From positions 1 through 60,238 of the forward strand of contig PBAO01000072.1 in NCBI GenBank assembly GCA_002715985.1: 60,238 nucleotides of DNA, given 5' to 3'. The translations under genes and the position numbers were made by a program. Below the pieces are notes generated by a model. The model did no database searches. It saw nothing but the letters and a program-made list of their open reading frames with translations, and was not told the origin of the DNA. Position 1 is the first letter of the stretch. Each line of letters opens with the position of its first letter. This document shows positions 1 through 8,296 of this stretch, piece after piece. This DNA comes from Lysobacterales bacterium. Lineage in GTDB: Bacteria > Pseudomonadota > Gammaproteobacteria > Nevskiales > Salinisphaeraceae.

Positions 1-1
1 G

Positions 2-799
2 GTCGTCGAATGGCAGCGTTTTCAGGCCCTGCACGGCGGCGGGCTGCCGGGATTTTCGTTTGCCACCGGGCTGGCCGAGCGCGACGATTTCGCCCCGGGA
101 TGTATGACCACGATTCCGGATTTTCTTTCGGTCGAGGAGTCGGATGCATTCGAGGCCGCCTGCAAGACAGCGGGTGGCTCGCTGAGTGCGGGTTTCATGG
201 CCGTGGCCGGTCTGATCGATCGGCTGGTGCGCGGCAGCGACTCGTTCACAGTCTGTACCCCACGCTCGACCCGCAGATCGCCTGCCGAGCACTACACCAT
301 GGGCTGGTTCGCACACCCCGTACCGCTCGAGTTTTCGGTGGCCGACACGTTTGCCGACACCGTGGCCGTCGCGCGCCAGGCCAATAAAGATGTGCGTTTC
401 ATGATCGGCGTGCCCGTCTATCCAGCCCAGAAAGTGGTTGATCCCAAGCTATCGAGCATGCCGCCCGAAATGACCAGCCTGTCGTTCATCGATACCCGTC
501 TGATCCCGACCTATCGTGATCTGGCGGCCCACGGTTTCACTGTCATCGGCACCCGGCGCAATGCCAAATCGGTGCACTACTGGGTCAATCGCGTGGGCCA
601 CGGCACGACCCTGAACTTCATGCACCCGGACACGCCCGATCTGGCCGCCGGTCTGCCGGCATTTGCGGACCTGTTCCGCCGGATCATCGATGAGGTGATC
701 ACGACCGGCGATTGCAACATCACTCGCGATCAGGCGCACTGGCAGGCGGTCGTGGATGCGTACCAGGCCAGGCCGGCGCCGCAGATGCGGGCCGCTTAG
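2..799 (+). CDS. condensation-domain acyltransferase, C-terminal part (5' truncated by window)
   Basis: The frame is open from the first bases of the window to a TAG stop, so about 265 C-terminal codons are present and the start lies outside. The visible part looks like the C-terminal half of condensation-type acyltransferases (NRPS condensation domains, mycobacterial PapA-like enzymes). A stretch near visible residue 100, GWFAHPVPLEF, resembles the conserved Gly-x-Phe-x-Asn-x-x-Pro segment of that fold, followed by an alternating helix/strand pattern. The family transfers acyl groups between thioester or alcohol acceptors using an HHxxxDG motif, which would lie upstream and cannot be checked. 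No carrier-protein or adenylation domain follows, so it is probably a stand-alone enzyme. Family assignment is moderate and the substrate unknown. Confidence 0.5.
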   Translation, partial: VVEWQRFQALHGGGLPGFSFATGLAERDDFAPGCMTTIPDFLSVEESDAFEAACKTAGGSLSAGFMAVAGLIDRLVRGSDSFTVCTPRSTRRSPAEHYTMGWFAHPVPLEFSVADTFADTVAVARQANKDVRFMIGVPVYPAQKVVDPKLSSMPPEMTSLSFIDTRLIPTYRDLAAHGFTVIGTRRNAKSVHYWVNRVGHGTTLNFMHPDTPDLAAGLPAFADLFRRIIDEVITTGDCNITRDQAHWQAVVDAYQARPAPQMRAA

Positions 800-950
800 T
801 CGGACGTGCGAGGCGCGCCGGCGGTATCGGCTGCGGGCGTGTCTCATGACTCGAATCAAACGTTCTGCAATCCGAAACCCGGTGCATGGCCATGAAATTG
901 CCATCTGCCACAGGCAGGCTCGGGCTATCGATGACTGAACGAGTACTGCC

Positions 951-3542
951 ATGAAACCGTCTGTTCTGACCGGCGCAAGCGCCCTGGCCGTGTTACTGGT
1001 CGGGGGGCTGGCCCAGGCCGCGCCGCAGATCGCCATCAATGAGCTCGACAGCGATACCGACGGTGTGGACACCGCCGAGTTCGTGGAGCTGACCGACGGC
1101 GGGGCCGGCAATACGGCACTCGATGGCCGTGTGCTGGTCTTTTACAACGGGCGCACGGGCGAAAGCTACGCCGCCCATGATCTGGACGGGGCAGTGACCT
1201 CGACCGCCGGCTATTATGTGCTCGGCAACGCCGGCGTCACGGGCGTGGCGGCCACATTTGGCAGCAACGGCCTGCAGAACGGTCAGGACGCCGTGGCGCT
1301 GTATGCCGGCGATGCCAGCGATTTCCCCCGCGGCACACCGGTGACCACGGCCGGGCTCATCGATGCCGTGGTCTATGGCACCGGCGATACCGATGCCGAC
1401 GTGCTGGCCCCGCTCTTGATCGCCGGTTCACAGCTCGACGAAGACGCCACCGGCAACAAGGACAACCAATCGCTCCAGCGCGTGCCCGATAGCGGCGGAC
1501 ATCTGCGCGATACCCGGGCCTTCGCGCTGGGGGCGCCCACGCCGGGCGCGGCCAACATGGCCGTTGGCGATGGCAGCAGCCCCGATGATACGCCACCGAG
1601 CGATGGCCAGACGCTCACGGGCCTGCGTATTCACGACGTACAGGGCGCGGCCCAGGCCTCGCCGGTACGCGATCGGAACGTGGCGCGGGTTCCCGGTATC
1701 GTCACGGTCGTGGGCACCAACAGCATCACGATCCAGGATCCGGACGCCGATAACGATCCGGCCACCAGCGAGGCGGTCAAGGTCTTCACCGGCGACGCGC
1801 CACGGGCTGTCGATGGCAGCACGCTCGCCGTGGGCGATGCCGTGAGCGTCAGCGGCCGGGTGACCGAGTACTTCGCCGGCAACGACCGTCAGTCGCTGCC
1901 CGTGACCGAGATCACGGCGACGGGCGGGCAGGGCATCGCGCGCCTGCCGGCGGCCAGCAGCGTCTTGTCGAGCCGCACGGTCACGCCGGTCGTCATCGGC
2001 GCGAACGGGCGACGCCCGCCCACCGAAATCATCGAGGACGATGCCAGCGGCAACGTGATCGACAACGACTCGTACGTCTTCGACCCGAGCGAAGACGGAC
2101 TGGACTTCTACGAAACGCTCGAGTCCATGCAGGTCCGTGTGGCTGATGCCCAGGTCGTCTCGCCCGCGAATCGGTTCGGCGAGCTGTATGTCGTAGCCGA
2201 TAACGGCGCCCATGCCACCGGCATCAACGCGCGCGGCGGCATCACCATCGTCGATCAGACCTCGCGTATCGACTACAACCCCGAACGTATCCAGATCGAG
2301 ACGGCGGGGCTCACCGATACCGCGAGCGCGGTCAACGTGGGAGCGCACTTCGACACGATCACCGGCACGCTGGGCTATGCCTTCGGCCAGTTCGAGATCC
2401 GCCCGGTCGATCTGGCCGCGCCCGCGCCCAGCGGTCTGGATCCCGAAACCGCCGATGCGCTGATCGGCGACGATGTACTGAGCCTGGCCAGTTATAACGT
2501 CGAGAATCTCGACCCGAACGACGATGACGGCGATGCCGATATCGCAAACGGCAAGTTCGCGGCCATTGCCCGGCAGATCGCCGGCCGGCTGAAGGGCCCG
2601 GACATCGTCGCCCTGCAGGAAGTCCAGGACAACACCGGCTCGGCGCGCGGCGATGGCGTGACGTCCGCCGACGCAACGCTGTCGCGCCTGGCGGATGCCA
2701 TCGTGGCGGCCGGCGGGCCGCGCTATGCCTTCACGGAGATCGCCCCGGTGGCAGGCAGTAACGGCGGCCAGCCGGGGGGCAATATCCGGGTGGCTTATCT
2801 GTATAACCCGGCGCGGGTCGCGCTGGCCGATGTCGGCGCCAAGGGCGATGCCACCACGGCGGTCGATGTCGCAGCCAACGAGGCCGGCGCGTTGACGCTT
2901 TCGGCCAATCCGGGGCGGATCCAGCCCCTAGATTCAGCGTTTGCCAACAGCCGCAAGCCGCTGGCTGCGCTGTTTGTCTTCAACGGCCAGCGCGTGCTGG
3001 TCATCGATAACCATTTCACGTCCAAGGGCGGCAGCACGTCGTTGTTCGGCGCGATCCAGCCGCCGATCAACGGCGGGGCCGACAAGCGCACGCGCCAGGC
3101 CGCGCTCGTCAATGCCTTTATCGACAAGGCACAGGCGGCCGTGCCCGATGCGCGGATCGCCGTGGTCGGGGACTTCAACGAGTTCAATTTCAACCCGCCG
3201 CTGCTCACCCTCACCGGGGCCGATACCGGCACGCCGGTCGTCAGCGATCTGTTGAACACGCTCACGCCGGCCGCACGCTATACCTATGTCTTCCAGGGCA
3301 ATTCACAGGCGCTGGATCATGCCTTTGTCACCCCGGCGCTCAAACAGACCCTGCGCCAGATCGATGTCGTGCACGTCAACGCTGAGTTCGCCGAACAGGC
3401 CAGTGATCATGACCCGATCCGGCTGCAGTTCGAGCTGCAAGGCGCACAGACCCGTGCGACCTGTTATCTGCCGAACGGGCGGATGTTTCCGGGGAATGGA
3501 CGGGCGACGTGTCCGCCGGGCCTGGTCAAATTTGATCAATAA
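951..3542 (+). CDS. secreted ExeM/NucH-type endonuclease with lamin-tail domain
   Basis: An 863-residue extracellular nuclease. Residues 1-23 form a signal peptide (Lys, hydrophobic core, AQA cleavage site). Residues 25 to about 150 look like a lamin-tail beta domain (IAINELD..., AEFVEL). A linker and an OB-like region follow, and from about residue 511 an endonuclease/exonuclease/phosphatase domain begins with SYNVEN. Metal and catalytic motifs of that fold are visible: LQEV near 555, VGDFNE near 738 and SDHDP near 818. A short C-terminal tail carries two cysteines. Relatives degrade extracellular DNA and can release phosphate or remodel biofilm. The gene stands alone and runs 7 bp into the convergent gene that follows. 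The family is clear; the physiological role is inferred. Confidence 0.9.
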   Translation: MKPSVLTGASALAVLLVGGLAQAAPQIAINELDSDTDGVDTAEFVELTDGGAGNTALDGRVLVFYNGRTGESYAAHDLDGAVTSTAGYYVLGNAGVTGVAATFGSNGLQNGQDAVALYAGDASDFPRGTPVTTAGLIDAVVYGTGDTDADVLAPLLIAGSQLDEDATGNKDNQSLQRVPDSGGHLRDTRAFALGAPTPGAANMAVGDGSSPDDTPPSDGQTLTGLRIHDVQGAAQASPVRDRNVARVPGIVTVVGTNSITIQDPDADNDPATSEAVKVFTGDAPRAVDGSTLAVGDAVSVSGRVTEYFAGNDRQSLPVTEITATGGQGIARLPAASSVLSSRTVTPVVIGANGRRPPTEIIEDDASGNVIDNDSYVFDPSEDGLDFYETLESMQVRVADAQVVSPANRFGELYVVADNGAHATGINARGGITIVDQTSRIDYNPERIQIETAGLTDTASAVNVGAHFDTITGTLGYAFGQFEIRPVDLAAPAPSGLDPETADALIGDDVLSLASYNVENLDPNDDDGDADIANGKFAAIARQIAGRLKGPDIVALQEVQDNTGSARGDGVTSADATLSRLADAIVAAGGPRYAFTEIAPVAGSNGGQPGGNIRVAYLYNPARVALADVGAKGDATTAVDVAANEAGALTLSANPGRIQPLDSAFANSRKPLAALFVFNGQRVLVIDNHFTSKGGSTSLFGAIQPPINGGADKRTRQAALVNAFIDKAQAAVPDARIAVVGDFNEFNFNPPLLTLTGADTGTPVVSDLLNTLTPAARYTYVFQGNSQALDHAFVTPALKQTLRQIDVVHVNAEFAEQASDHDPIRLQFELQGAQTRATCYLPNGRMFPGNGRATCPPGLVKFDQ

Positions 3543-4393
3543 GCAGCAGCGGCCGGCGCGCTCGCGAGCACGTCGGCCAGCTCCGCGCCGATCGTTCTCG
3601 AAAACAGGGTGACGAGCGGTGCGGCCCGTTGGGTCGGATGCATGAGCAGCCAGCAGTCGGGTGTCAGTTCGGCGATTGGCGGGCCGTGGCGTACGAGTCG
3701 CGGATCGGCCTCGGCCAGATAACAAGGCAGCACGGCCGCGCCCGAGAGGCGCTCGGTCATGAACAGCGCATGGGCTGCGATCGTGAGGGCGGCCAGGCCG
3801 GCCGCACCAACGAGAGCCGCCTGCCAGCCGAATACGCCGGCCAGCCAGGCCCAGCCCGGCAGAAGCGCGAACTGGCCGAGCACGGCTGCCGCGGTCAGCA
3901 CACCCGTGACCGTACCGGTGTGTTCAAACCATAGCCGGGCCACGAAGGCGCCGTAGGCCATGGTCAGAGCCCCCGTGGCTCCGCCGACCACGAGACCCCA
4001 GGCGATGTTGAAGAGCCACACGTTGCCCAACGCGCATAGCGCGCTGCCCGCGATGAGCAGCGTGAGCGCGATCTGGGTCACGCGCCGGATGCCAAGGCGC
4101 GCCATCGCGTGCAGGGCAAACGGCGCGACCGCGCCATAGAGCGCCATGTTCACGGCCACCCCGGCCGCCCCGGCCACCCCGGCCACCCCGGCCACCCCGG
4201 CCACCCCGGCTGCCCCGGCTGCCGTGGCATGGCTCGACCAGCCCAGTGCCTGGCTGAGTTCGGCGGTCAGCAACCCGGATAACGTGGTGAACGAGCCGGC
4301 CGTGATGATGGCCAACCCGGCCAGGGCCACGGCCACGATCTGCTGGCGGCGGCTAACGAGTGCGGGCGGTGCGGCGGCAGAGGATGCAGACAT
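3536..4393 (-). pseudogene. chimeric frame: N-terminal half of an MFS transporter fused to a LysR C-terminus
   Basis: This 285-codon frame is intact but appears to be made of two gene remnants. Residues 15-212 read as the first six transmembrane helices of a major facilitator transporter. After about residue 215 the sequence changes to a soluble segment (LPCYLAEADPRLVR, then ELTPDCWLLMHP) that strongly resembles the C-terminus of LysR-family regulators. The second six helices and the whole LysR DNA-binding and sensor core are missing. The simplest explanation is an in-frame deletion joining a transporter gene to a neighbouring lysR. Between helices 1 and 2 an Ala-Gly-Val repeat is encoded by a 9-bp tandem repeat. 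The stop overlaps the convergent nuclease gene by 7 bp. It is unlikely to transport anything; whether it is expressed is unknown. Confidence 0.7.
4154..4225. repeat. 9-bp tandem repeat (GGCCACCCC) inside the MFS remnant
   Basis: Seven to eight head-to-tail 9-bp units are visible. Five are exactly GGCCACCCC, one has a single change (GGCCGCCCC), and the last two are degenerate (GGCTGCCCC and GGCTGCCGT). On the coding (minus) strand they add Gly-Val-Ala steps at about residues 57-80, in the loop after the first membrane helix. As the unit is three codons long, copy-number change would alter loop length without shifting the frame. Confidence 0.9.
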
Positions 4394-4624
4394 GATCGAA
4401 TCGGTTCGCAGGACACAGCGTGCATGCTAGTCAGCGCTCTTCAGGCACGAATCCGCCACGGCTGCAAACACGCTTTGCAGATCTGCAAACAGATGACGGG
4501 CGACGCCTACGAAACCGCGATACGGCTAGACCGACCCGCCCCGCGTCTGGATACTACGACGCGTACGACGCGCCGGCTTTCGCCCGGATCGCCGTCGTTT
4601 GACCCCACCAGCGAAGACGTTTCT

Positions 4625-6073
4625 ATGACTGATGCGAGTGCGCACGCCTCGACTCTGAATTTCCGGCTCGGCGCCTTCGGGGCGGCGGTGCCGTTACTGT
4701 TCTTCGTGATCTGGGCGATCACCACCAGTGTGGCCGGGCTGACCTCGGAGATCGGGCTGGTGATGGGGGCGATGTTCGGCATCACCCTGGGGCTGTTCTT
4801 CTGCCGGAGCAGCTGGCACGACTATGCCCAGAGCCTGTTCACCGGCATGACCCAGCCGGTGGGCGTGGTGGCGATCGTGGCCTGGTTCTATGCCGGCATG
4901 TTTGCCCAGGTGCTCCAGGCCGGTGGCCTGGTCGAGGGCCTGGTCTGGCTGGGCGGTGAGTCCGGGGCCACCGGCGGGCTGTTCGTGGGCCTGACCTTCG
5001 TGCTGGCGGCGGTGTTCTCGACCGCCGTGGGCACGGGCTATGGCACCACCGTGGCTTTTTGTACGTTGATGTATCCGGCCGGCGTGGCCTTGAACGCGGA
5101 CCCGGTGATGCTGTTCGCCGCGATCCTGGCCGGGGCCATCTTCGGCGATAACCTGGCGCCGGTATCCGACACCACCATCGTGTCGGCCACGACACAGGAC
5201 GCCGATGTGCCCGGCGTGGTGCGCTCGCGCTTCAAGTACTCGATCGCCGCGGCCGTGCCTTCGTTGATTCTGTTCGTGATCTTTGGCGGGGCCGGGGCTG
5301 CCAGTGTTGATGTCGGTCATCAGGCGCTGACCCATCTATTGAACAGTACGGATGTCGCCGGCTTGTTCATGCTCGTACCCTTCGTGCTGGTGCTGGTGCT
5401 CGCGCTGACCGGCCATCATCTGATCACCTCGTTGACCTGGGGGATGATCGCGGCCGTACCGACGATGATGATCGCGGGCACCGGCACGTTTGCCGACGTT
5501 TTCGCCTTCGATCCTGACGCGCCGGATGTCGTCAGCGGGGCGCTCGTTTCGGGCGTGCAGGGCTATATGAACATGGCTATTCTCATCCTGTTGATCGTGG
5601 CCGCGGCTCACCTGCTGCGCGCCGGCGGCACGATGGCGGCCATCACCAGCCGGCTGGTGGCCTGGATCGGCGATTCGGTCAAACGCGCGGAGTTCTCCAA
5701 CTGGCTGATCGTGGCCGTGCTGAACTCGGCCATCACCATCAACACCGCCGCCGAGATCGCGGCTGCCCCTTTCGTGCGCGAGATCGGTGAGCGCTACGGC
5801 ATCCATCGTTATCGTCGTGCCAACATGCTGGACGCCGTGACCTCCGCCCTGGGCTATATCTTTCCCTGGGGCGCGCCCATCCTGCTCGGCTGGGCCACCA
5901 TCCAGTCCATGCAGGCCCAGTACGATTGGCTGCCCATCGTCGCGCCGACTTCGGTCTTCCCGTTCGTCTTTCAGGGCTGGTTCCTGTTGCTGATCATGCT
6001 CTTTGCTGCCCTGACAAGCTGGGGGCTGACGTACGAATCGTCGGCTGATCCGAGGCGCGAGCCCGTCCGCTAA
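4625..6073 (+). CDS. NhaC-family Na+/H+ antiporter
   Basis: A 482-residue integral membrane protein of the NhaC antiporter family, which exchanges sodium for protons across the inner membrane. The diagnostic segment GDNLAPVSDTTIVSATTQ is present near residue 175, surrounded by about 11-12 hydrophobic helices, and a second conserved region INTAAEIAAAP lies in the C-terminal half. The frame is open upstream to 4424, but that extension is Arg-rich and not membrane-like. The ATG at 4625 has GAAGA about eight bases ahead and gives the normal family length. Some relatives exchange organic substrates such as malate/lactate, so the exact substrate is not certain. Sodium extrusion fits a halotolerant host. 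The gene appears monocistronic. Confidence 0.88.
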   Translation: MTDASAHASTLNFRLGAFGAAVPLLFFVIWAITTSVAGLTSEIGLVMGAMFGITLGLFFCRSSWHDYAQSLFTGMTQPVGVVAIVAWFYAGMFAQVLQAGGLVEGLVWLGGESGATGGLFVGLTFVLAAVFSTAVGTGYGTTVAFCTLMYPAGVALNADPVMLFAAILAGAIFGDNLAPVSDTTIVSATTQDADVPGVVRSRFKYSIAAAVPSLILFVIFGGAGAASVDVGHQALTHLLNSTDVAGLFMLVPFVLVLVLALTGHHLITSLTWGMIAAVPTMMIAGTGTFADVFAFDPDAPDVVSGALVSGVQGYMNMAILILLIVAAAHLLRAGGTMAAITSRLVAWIGDSVKRAEFSNWLIVAVLNSAITINTAAEIAAAPFVREIGERYGIHRYRRANMLDAVTSALGYIFPWGAPILLGWATIQSMQAQYDWLPIVAPTSVFPFVFQGWFLLLIMLFAALTSWGLTYESSADPRREPVR

Positions 6074-6222
6074 CGACAGCCCGGGCAAGAACGCGAATAA
6101 AAAGACGAGGCGCTGATCGACGCCGGCCGGCGCTTATCAAGCCGAGAGTGTGCCCGCTGCTTCGAACATCGCGGGTTCAGGGTTCGAATGGCTTAGGTTC
6201 GGGCCGCGCGAGCAAACGACAC

Positions 6223-6256
6223 AAAAAAGCCGGCGCCCGTGACACGGGGCCGGCTT
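6223..6256 (-). terminator. intrinsic terminator, minus strand
   Basis: Read on the minus strand, AAGCCGGC plus CCCG pairs with CGGG plus GCCGGC around a 5-base loop, giving a 12-bp GC-rich stem with one bulged base, followed directly by six T residues. This is a textbook Rho-independent terminator. It lies about 160 bases downstream of the 65-aa gene ending at 6418 and would end that transcript. It faces the end of the nhaC-like transcript from the other side, where the T-run is poor. Confidence 0.8.
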
Positions 6257-6350
6257 CGTGCCGGTCGGCTCGTCACCGAGGCCGATGGGGCGCGATACGA
6301 GTCGGCTTGCCCTTTCGGGCCCGGTGGCAGATCGTGCCCTGCGGCGTCAA

Positions 6351-6409
6351 GCGCCTTTCAGGAGACAACCTGCGAACGCCGACTTCGGCCGGCGCCCGCC
6401 TGAAAGCGC
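6351..6409. repeat. long imperfect inverted repeat
   Basis: GCGCCTTTCAGG at 6351-6362 and CCTGAAAGCGC at 6399-6409 are reverse complements apart from one extra base, separated by 36 bp. A separate short hairpin (AGCGCC, ACA loop, GGCGCT, 6405-6419) overlaps the stop codon of the next gene. Together they could fold in the 3' end of that gene's mRNA. Confidence 0.55.
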
Positions 6410-6417
6410 CACAGGCG

Positions 6418-6615
6418 CTAGAGCGCGGCCATGGCGATCTCGCGGCCGACTTTCACGGCCTCCTGACGATCCTTGGCGGATTCGGAATCGCGCTTGGGCT
6501 CGATGGCACCGTCGAAACGGACTTCGACTTCCCAGCCCATGCCCTGTTCGCGACCCAGGATCTCGAAACCGCGCTTGTCATCGCGTTCCAGGCTCTGCCA
6601 ATCGTTGACGTCCAT
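6418..6615 (-). CDS. small hypothetical protein, 65 aa
   Basis: I do not recognise a named family. The frame opens further upstream, but the ATG at 6613-6615 is preceded at good spacing by GGAAAGAA, and the protein from there (MDVNDWQSLERDDKRGFEI...) is compact, charged and plausible: a short strand (WEVEVRFDG), a Lys/Glu-rich stretch and a C-terminal helix. There is no signal peptide, membrane segment or cysteine. The gene is divergent from the APC permease and has its own downstream terminator, which supports it being real. Function unknown. Confidence 0.6.
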   Translation of the reverse strand: MDVNDWQSLERDDKRGFEILGREQGMGWEVEVRFDGAIEPKRDSESAKDRQEAVKVGREIAMAAL

Positions 6616-6779
6616 AGTGTTCTTTCCGTTGTGCCGGTGATTCAACTGGCCATAACGATAACAGCTCAGCCCGGCCGACGGGATCCGTAGCTCTGCCGAG
6701 GCGCAAGCAATCGATCGTGTCTTGCTGCGCTGGCCCGAACGTTGCATTTTGGTGAATGTTTCCTGCTCGAGAGATCGTG

Positions 6780-8192
6780 ATGACCGATACCGCGCGTTTC
6801 GTACGTGTACTGGCCCGCAAGGATGTTCTGGCTCTGGCCTTCGGGGCCATGATCGGCTGGGGATGGGTGGTGATGACCGGTCACTGGATCATCACGGCCG
6901 GCTCGCTGGGCGCGGTGCTGGCGTTCATCGTCGGCGGGCTGGCGATCGTCTGCGTGGGCCTGACCTATGCCGAGCTGGCCGCGGCCATGCCGGAAGCCGG
7001 CGGTGAGCACGTCTATTCCTATCGCGGGCTGGGGCACTTCGCCTCGTTCGTGTGTACCTGGTCGATCGTGCTGGGCTACATGACGGTGGTGGCCTTCGAA
7101 GCCGTGGCCCTGCCCACGGTGATCGAGAATCTGGCGCCGGGCTATGCCGTGGGTCATCTATGGACCGTGGCCGGCTTCGAGGTGAAGGCCACGTGGGTGG
7201 CCGTGGCCGTGATCGGCTCGCTGGTCATGATGAGCATCAACTATGTCGGCGTGCGCACGGCCGCTCTCGTGCAGAAGCTGGTCACGCTGTTGATCGCGGC
7301 GGTGGGCGTGATGTTTTTCACCGGCGCCCTGTTTTCGGGCAGTGAGGCCCATCTGACGCCGCTGTTCACCGGCGAGCCGAGCATGGCTGCGGGGGCGTTG
7401 TCGGTGCTGATCATGGTGCCGTTCATGTTCGTGGGCTTTGATGTGATCCCGCAGGCGGCCGAGGAGATCGATCTGCCCCACCGGGATATCGGCCGGCTGT
7501 TGATCGTCTCGGTGGTGCTGGCCGTGGTCTGGTATGCCGCGATGATCTTCGGCACGGCGTATGTTCTGAGTGCTGCCGGAATCGATCCCGAGGGCCTGGC
7601 CGTGCCGCAGGCCATGGCTGCGGCGTTCGGGGCCAGCTGGGCGGGCAAACTGATGGTGCTGGCCGGTATGGCGGGCATCGTGACCAGCTGGAACGCATTC
7701 TATATCGGCGGCTCGCGGGCCATTTATGCGCTGGCGCGTGCGGGCATGCTGCCGGCGATCTTCGGCCGGCTGCACCCGAAGCATCGCACGCCCTACGTGG
7801 CCATCCTGGCGATCGGCCTGGTGAGCACCATTGCGCCGTTTTTCGGCCGTTCGACGGCCGTGTGGCTGGTGGACGCCGGGGGGCTGGGCATCGTGATCGC
7901 CTATCTATTCGTGGCTGCGTCGTTCATTGTGCTGCGCCTGCGCGAGCCGAACATGCCGCGCCCGTTTCGTACCAGCGGCGGTATCACGCTCGGCGTGATC
8001 GCCATCGTGCTGTCGATCGGGATCATCGCTCTGTATCTGCCGATGAGTCCGTCGGCGTTGAAGCCGGTGGAGTGGCTGCTGTTTGCGATCTGGATGGGCG
8101 TGGGGCTGGTGTTCTATCTCTGGGCGCGTATGCGCTACGGGCTCGAACCGGCCCGTCGGCTGAGCCAGGCCGACGCCGAAACCGGTTCGTGA
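6780..8192 (+). CDS. APC-superfamily amino acid/amine permease
   Basis: A 470-residue permease with about 12 hydrophobic segments. The N-terminal motif ALAFGAMIGWGWV matches the conserved helix-1 glycine-rich substrate site of APC transporters, and helix 2 continues with YAELAAAMPEAGGEHVY, a family hallmark. The segment PFMFVGFDVIPQAAEEID matches helix 6 of amino acid/polyamine/organocation carriers. These proteins import amino acids or amines by proton or sodium symport or by exchange. The ATG at 6780 is preferred over the earlier start at 6756 because GAGAGA sits just ahead and helix 1 then follows a short cytoplasmic tail. No catabolic gene is linked, so the substrate is open. Confidence 0.88.
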   Translation: MTDTARFVRVLARKDVLALAFGAMIGWGWVVMTGHWIITAGSLGAVLAFIVGGLAIVCVGLTYAELAAAMPEAGGEHVYSYRGLGHFASFVCTWSIVLGYMTVVAFEAVALPTVIENLAPGYAVGHLWTVAGFEVKATWVAVAVIGSLVMMSINYVGVRTAALVQKLVTLLIAAVGVMFFTGALFSGSEAHLTPLFTGEPSMAAGALSVLIMVPFMFVGFDVIPQAAEEIDLPHRDIGRLLIVSVVLAVVWYAAMIFGTAYVLSAAGIDPEGLAVPQAMAAAFGASWAGKLMVLAGMAGIVTSWNAFYIGGSRAIYALARAGMLPAIFGRLHPKHRTPYVAILAIGLVSTIAPFFGRSTAVWLVDAGGLGIVIAYLFVAASFIVLRLREPNMPRPFRTSGGITLGVIAIVLSIGIIALYLPMSPSALKPVEWLLFAIWMGVGLVFYLWARMRYGLEPARRLSQADAETGS

Positions 8193-8240
8193 ATCGATGG
8201 CGGTTCGGTCGATGCCCGACGAGCGTGGTTTGCCAGAATG

Positions 8241-8257
8241 CGCTGCAACACGCAGCG
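8241..8257. promoter_or_regulatory. inverted repeat ahead of FNT gene
   Basis: CGCTGC-AACAC-GCAGCG is a perfect 6-bp inverted repeat 40 bp before the FNT start, followed by TATCAT, a fair -10 hexamer. It may be an operator or a leader hairpin; no well-spaced -35 box was found. Confidence 0.35.
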
Positions 8258-8296
8258 TATCGCTATCATTTTGTAATCACATCACGTGGTTAAGCC

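Larger units (their letters stand above)
6074..6417. other. 344-bp intergenic region with terminator and inverted repeats
   Basis: No convincing gene is present between the nhaC-like stop and the small minus-strand gene. The stretch holds a strong minus-strand intrinsic terminator (6223-6256), a 12-bp palindrome CGCCGGCCGGCG near 6121, and a pair of long inverted arms (6351-6362 and 6399-6409). Open frames across it on the plus strand look like codon shadows. Confidence 0.6.

Noticed and set aside
4154-4225. CRISPR-like repeat
   Set aside because: The 9-bp units abut each other without spacers and lie inside a coding frame; it is a simple tandem repeat.
6170-6205. tRNA-like GGTTCGAAT sequence
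   Set aside because: The T-loop-like string has no matching five-base stem, no acceptor pairing and no anticodon arm within tRNA distance.
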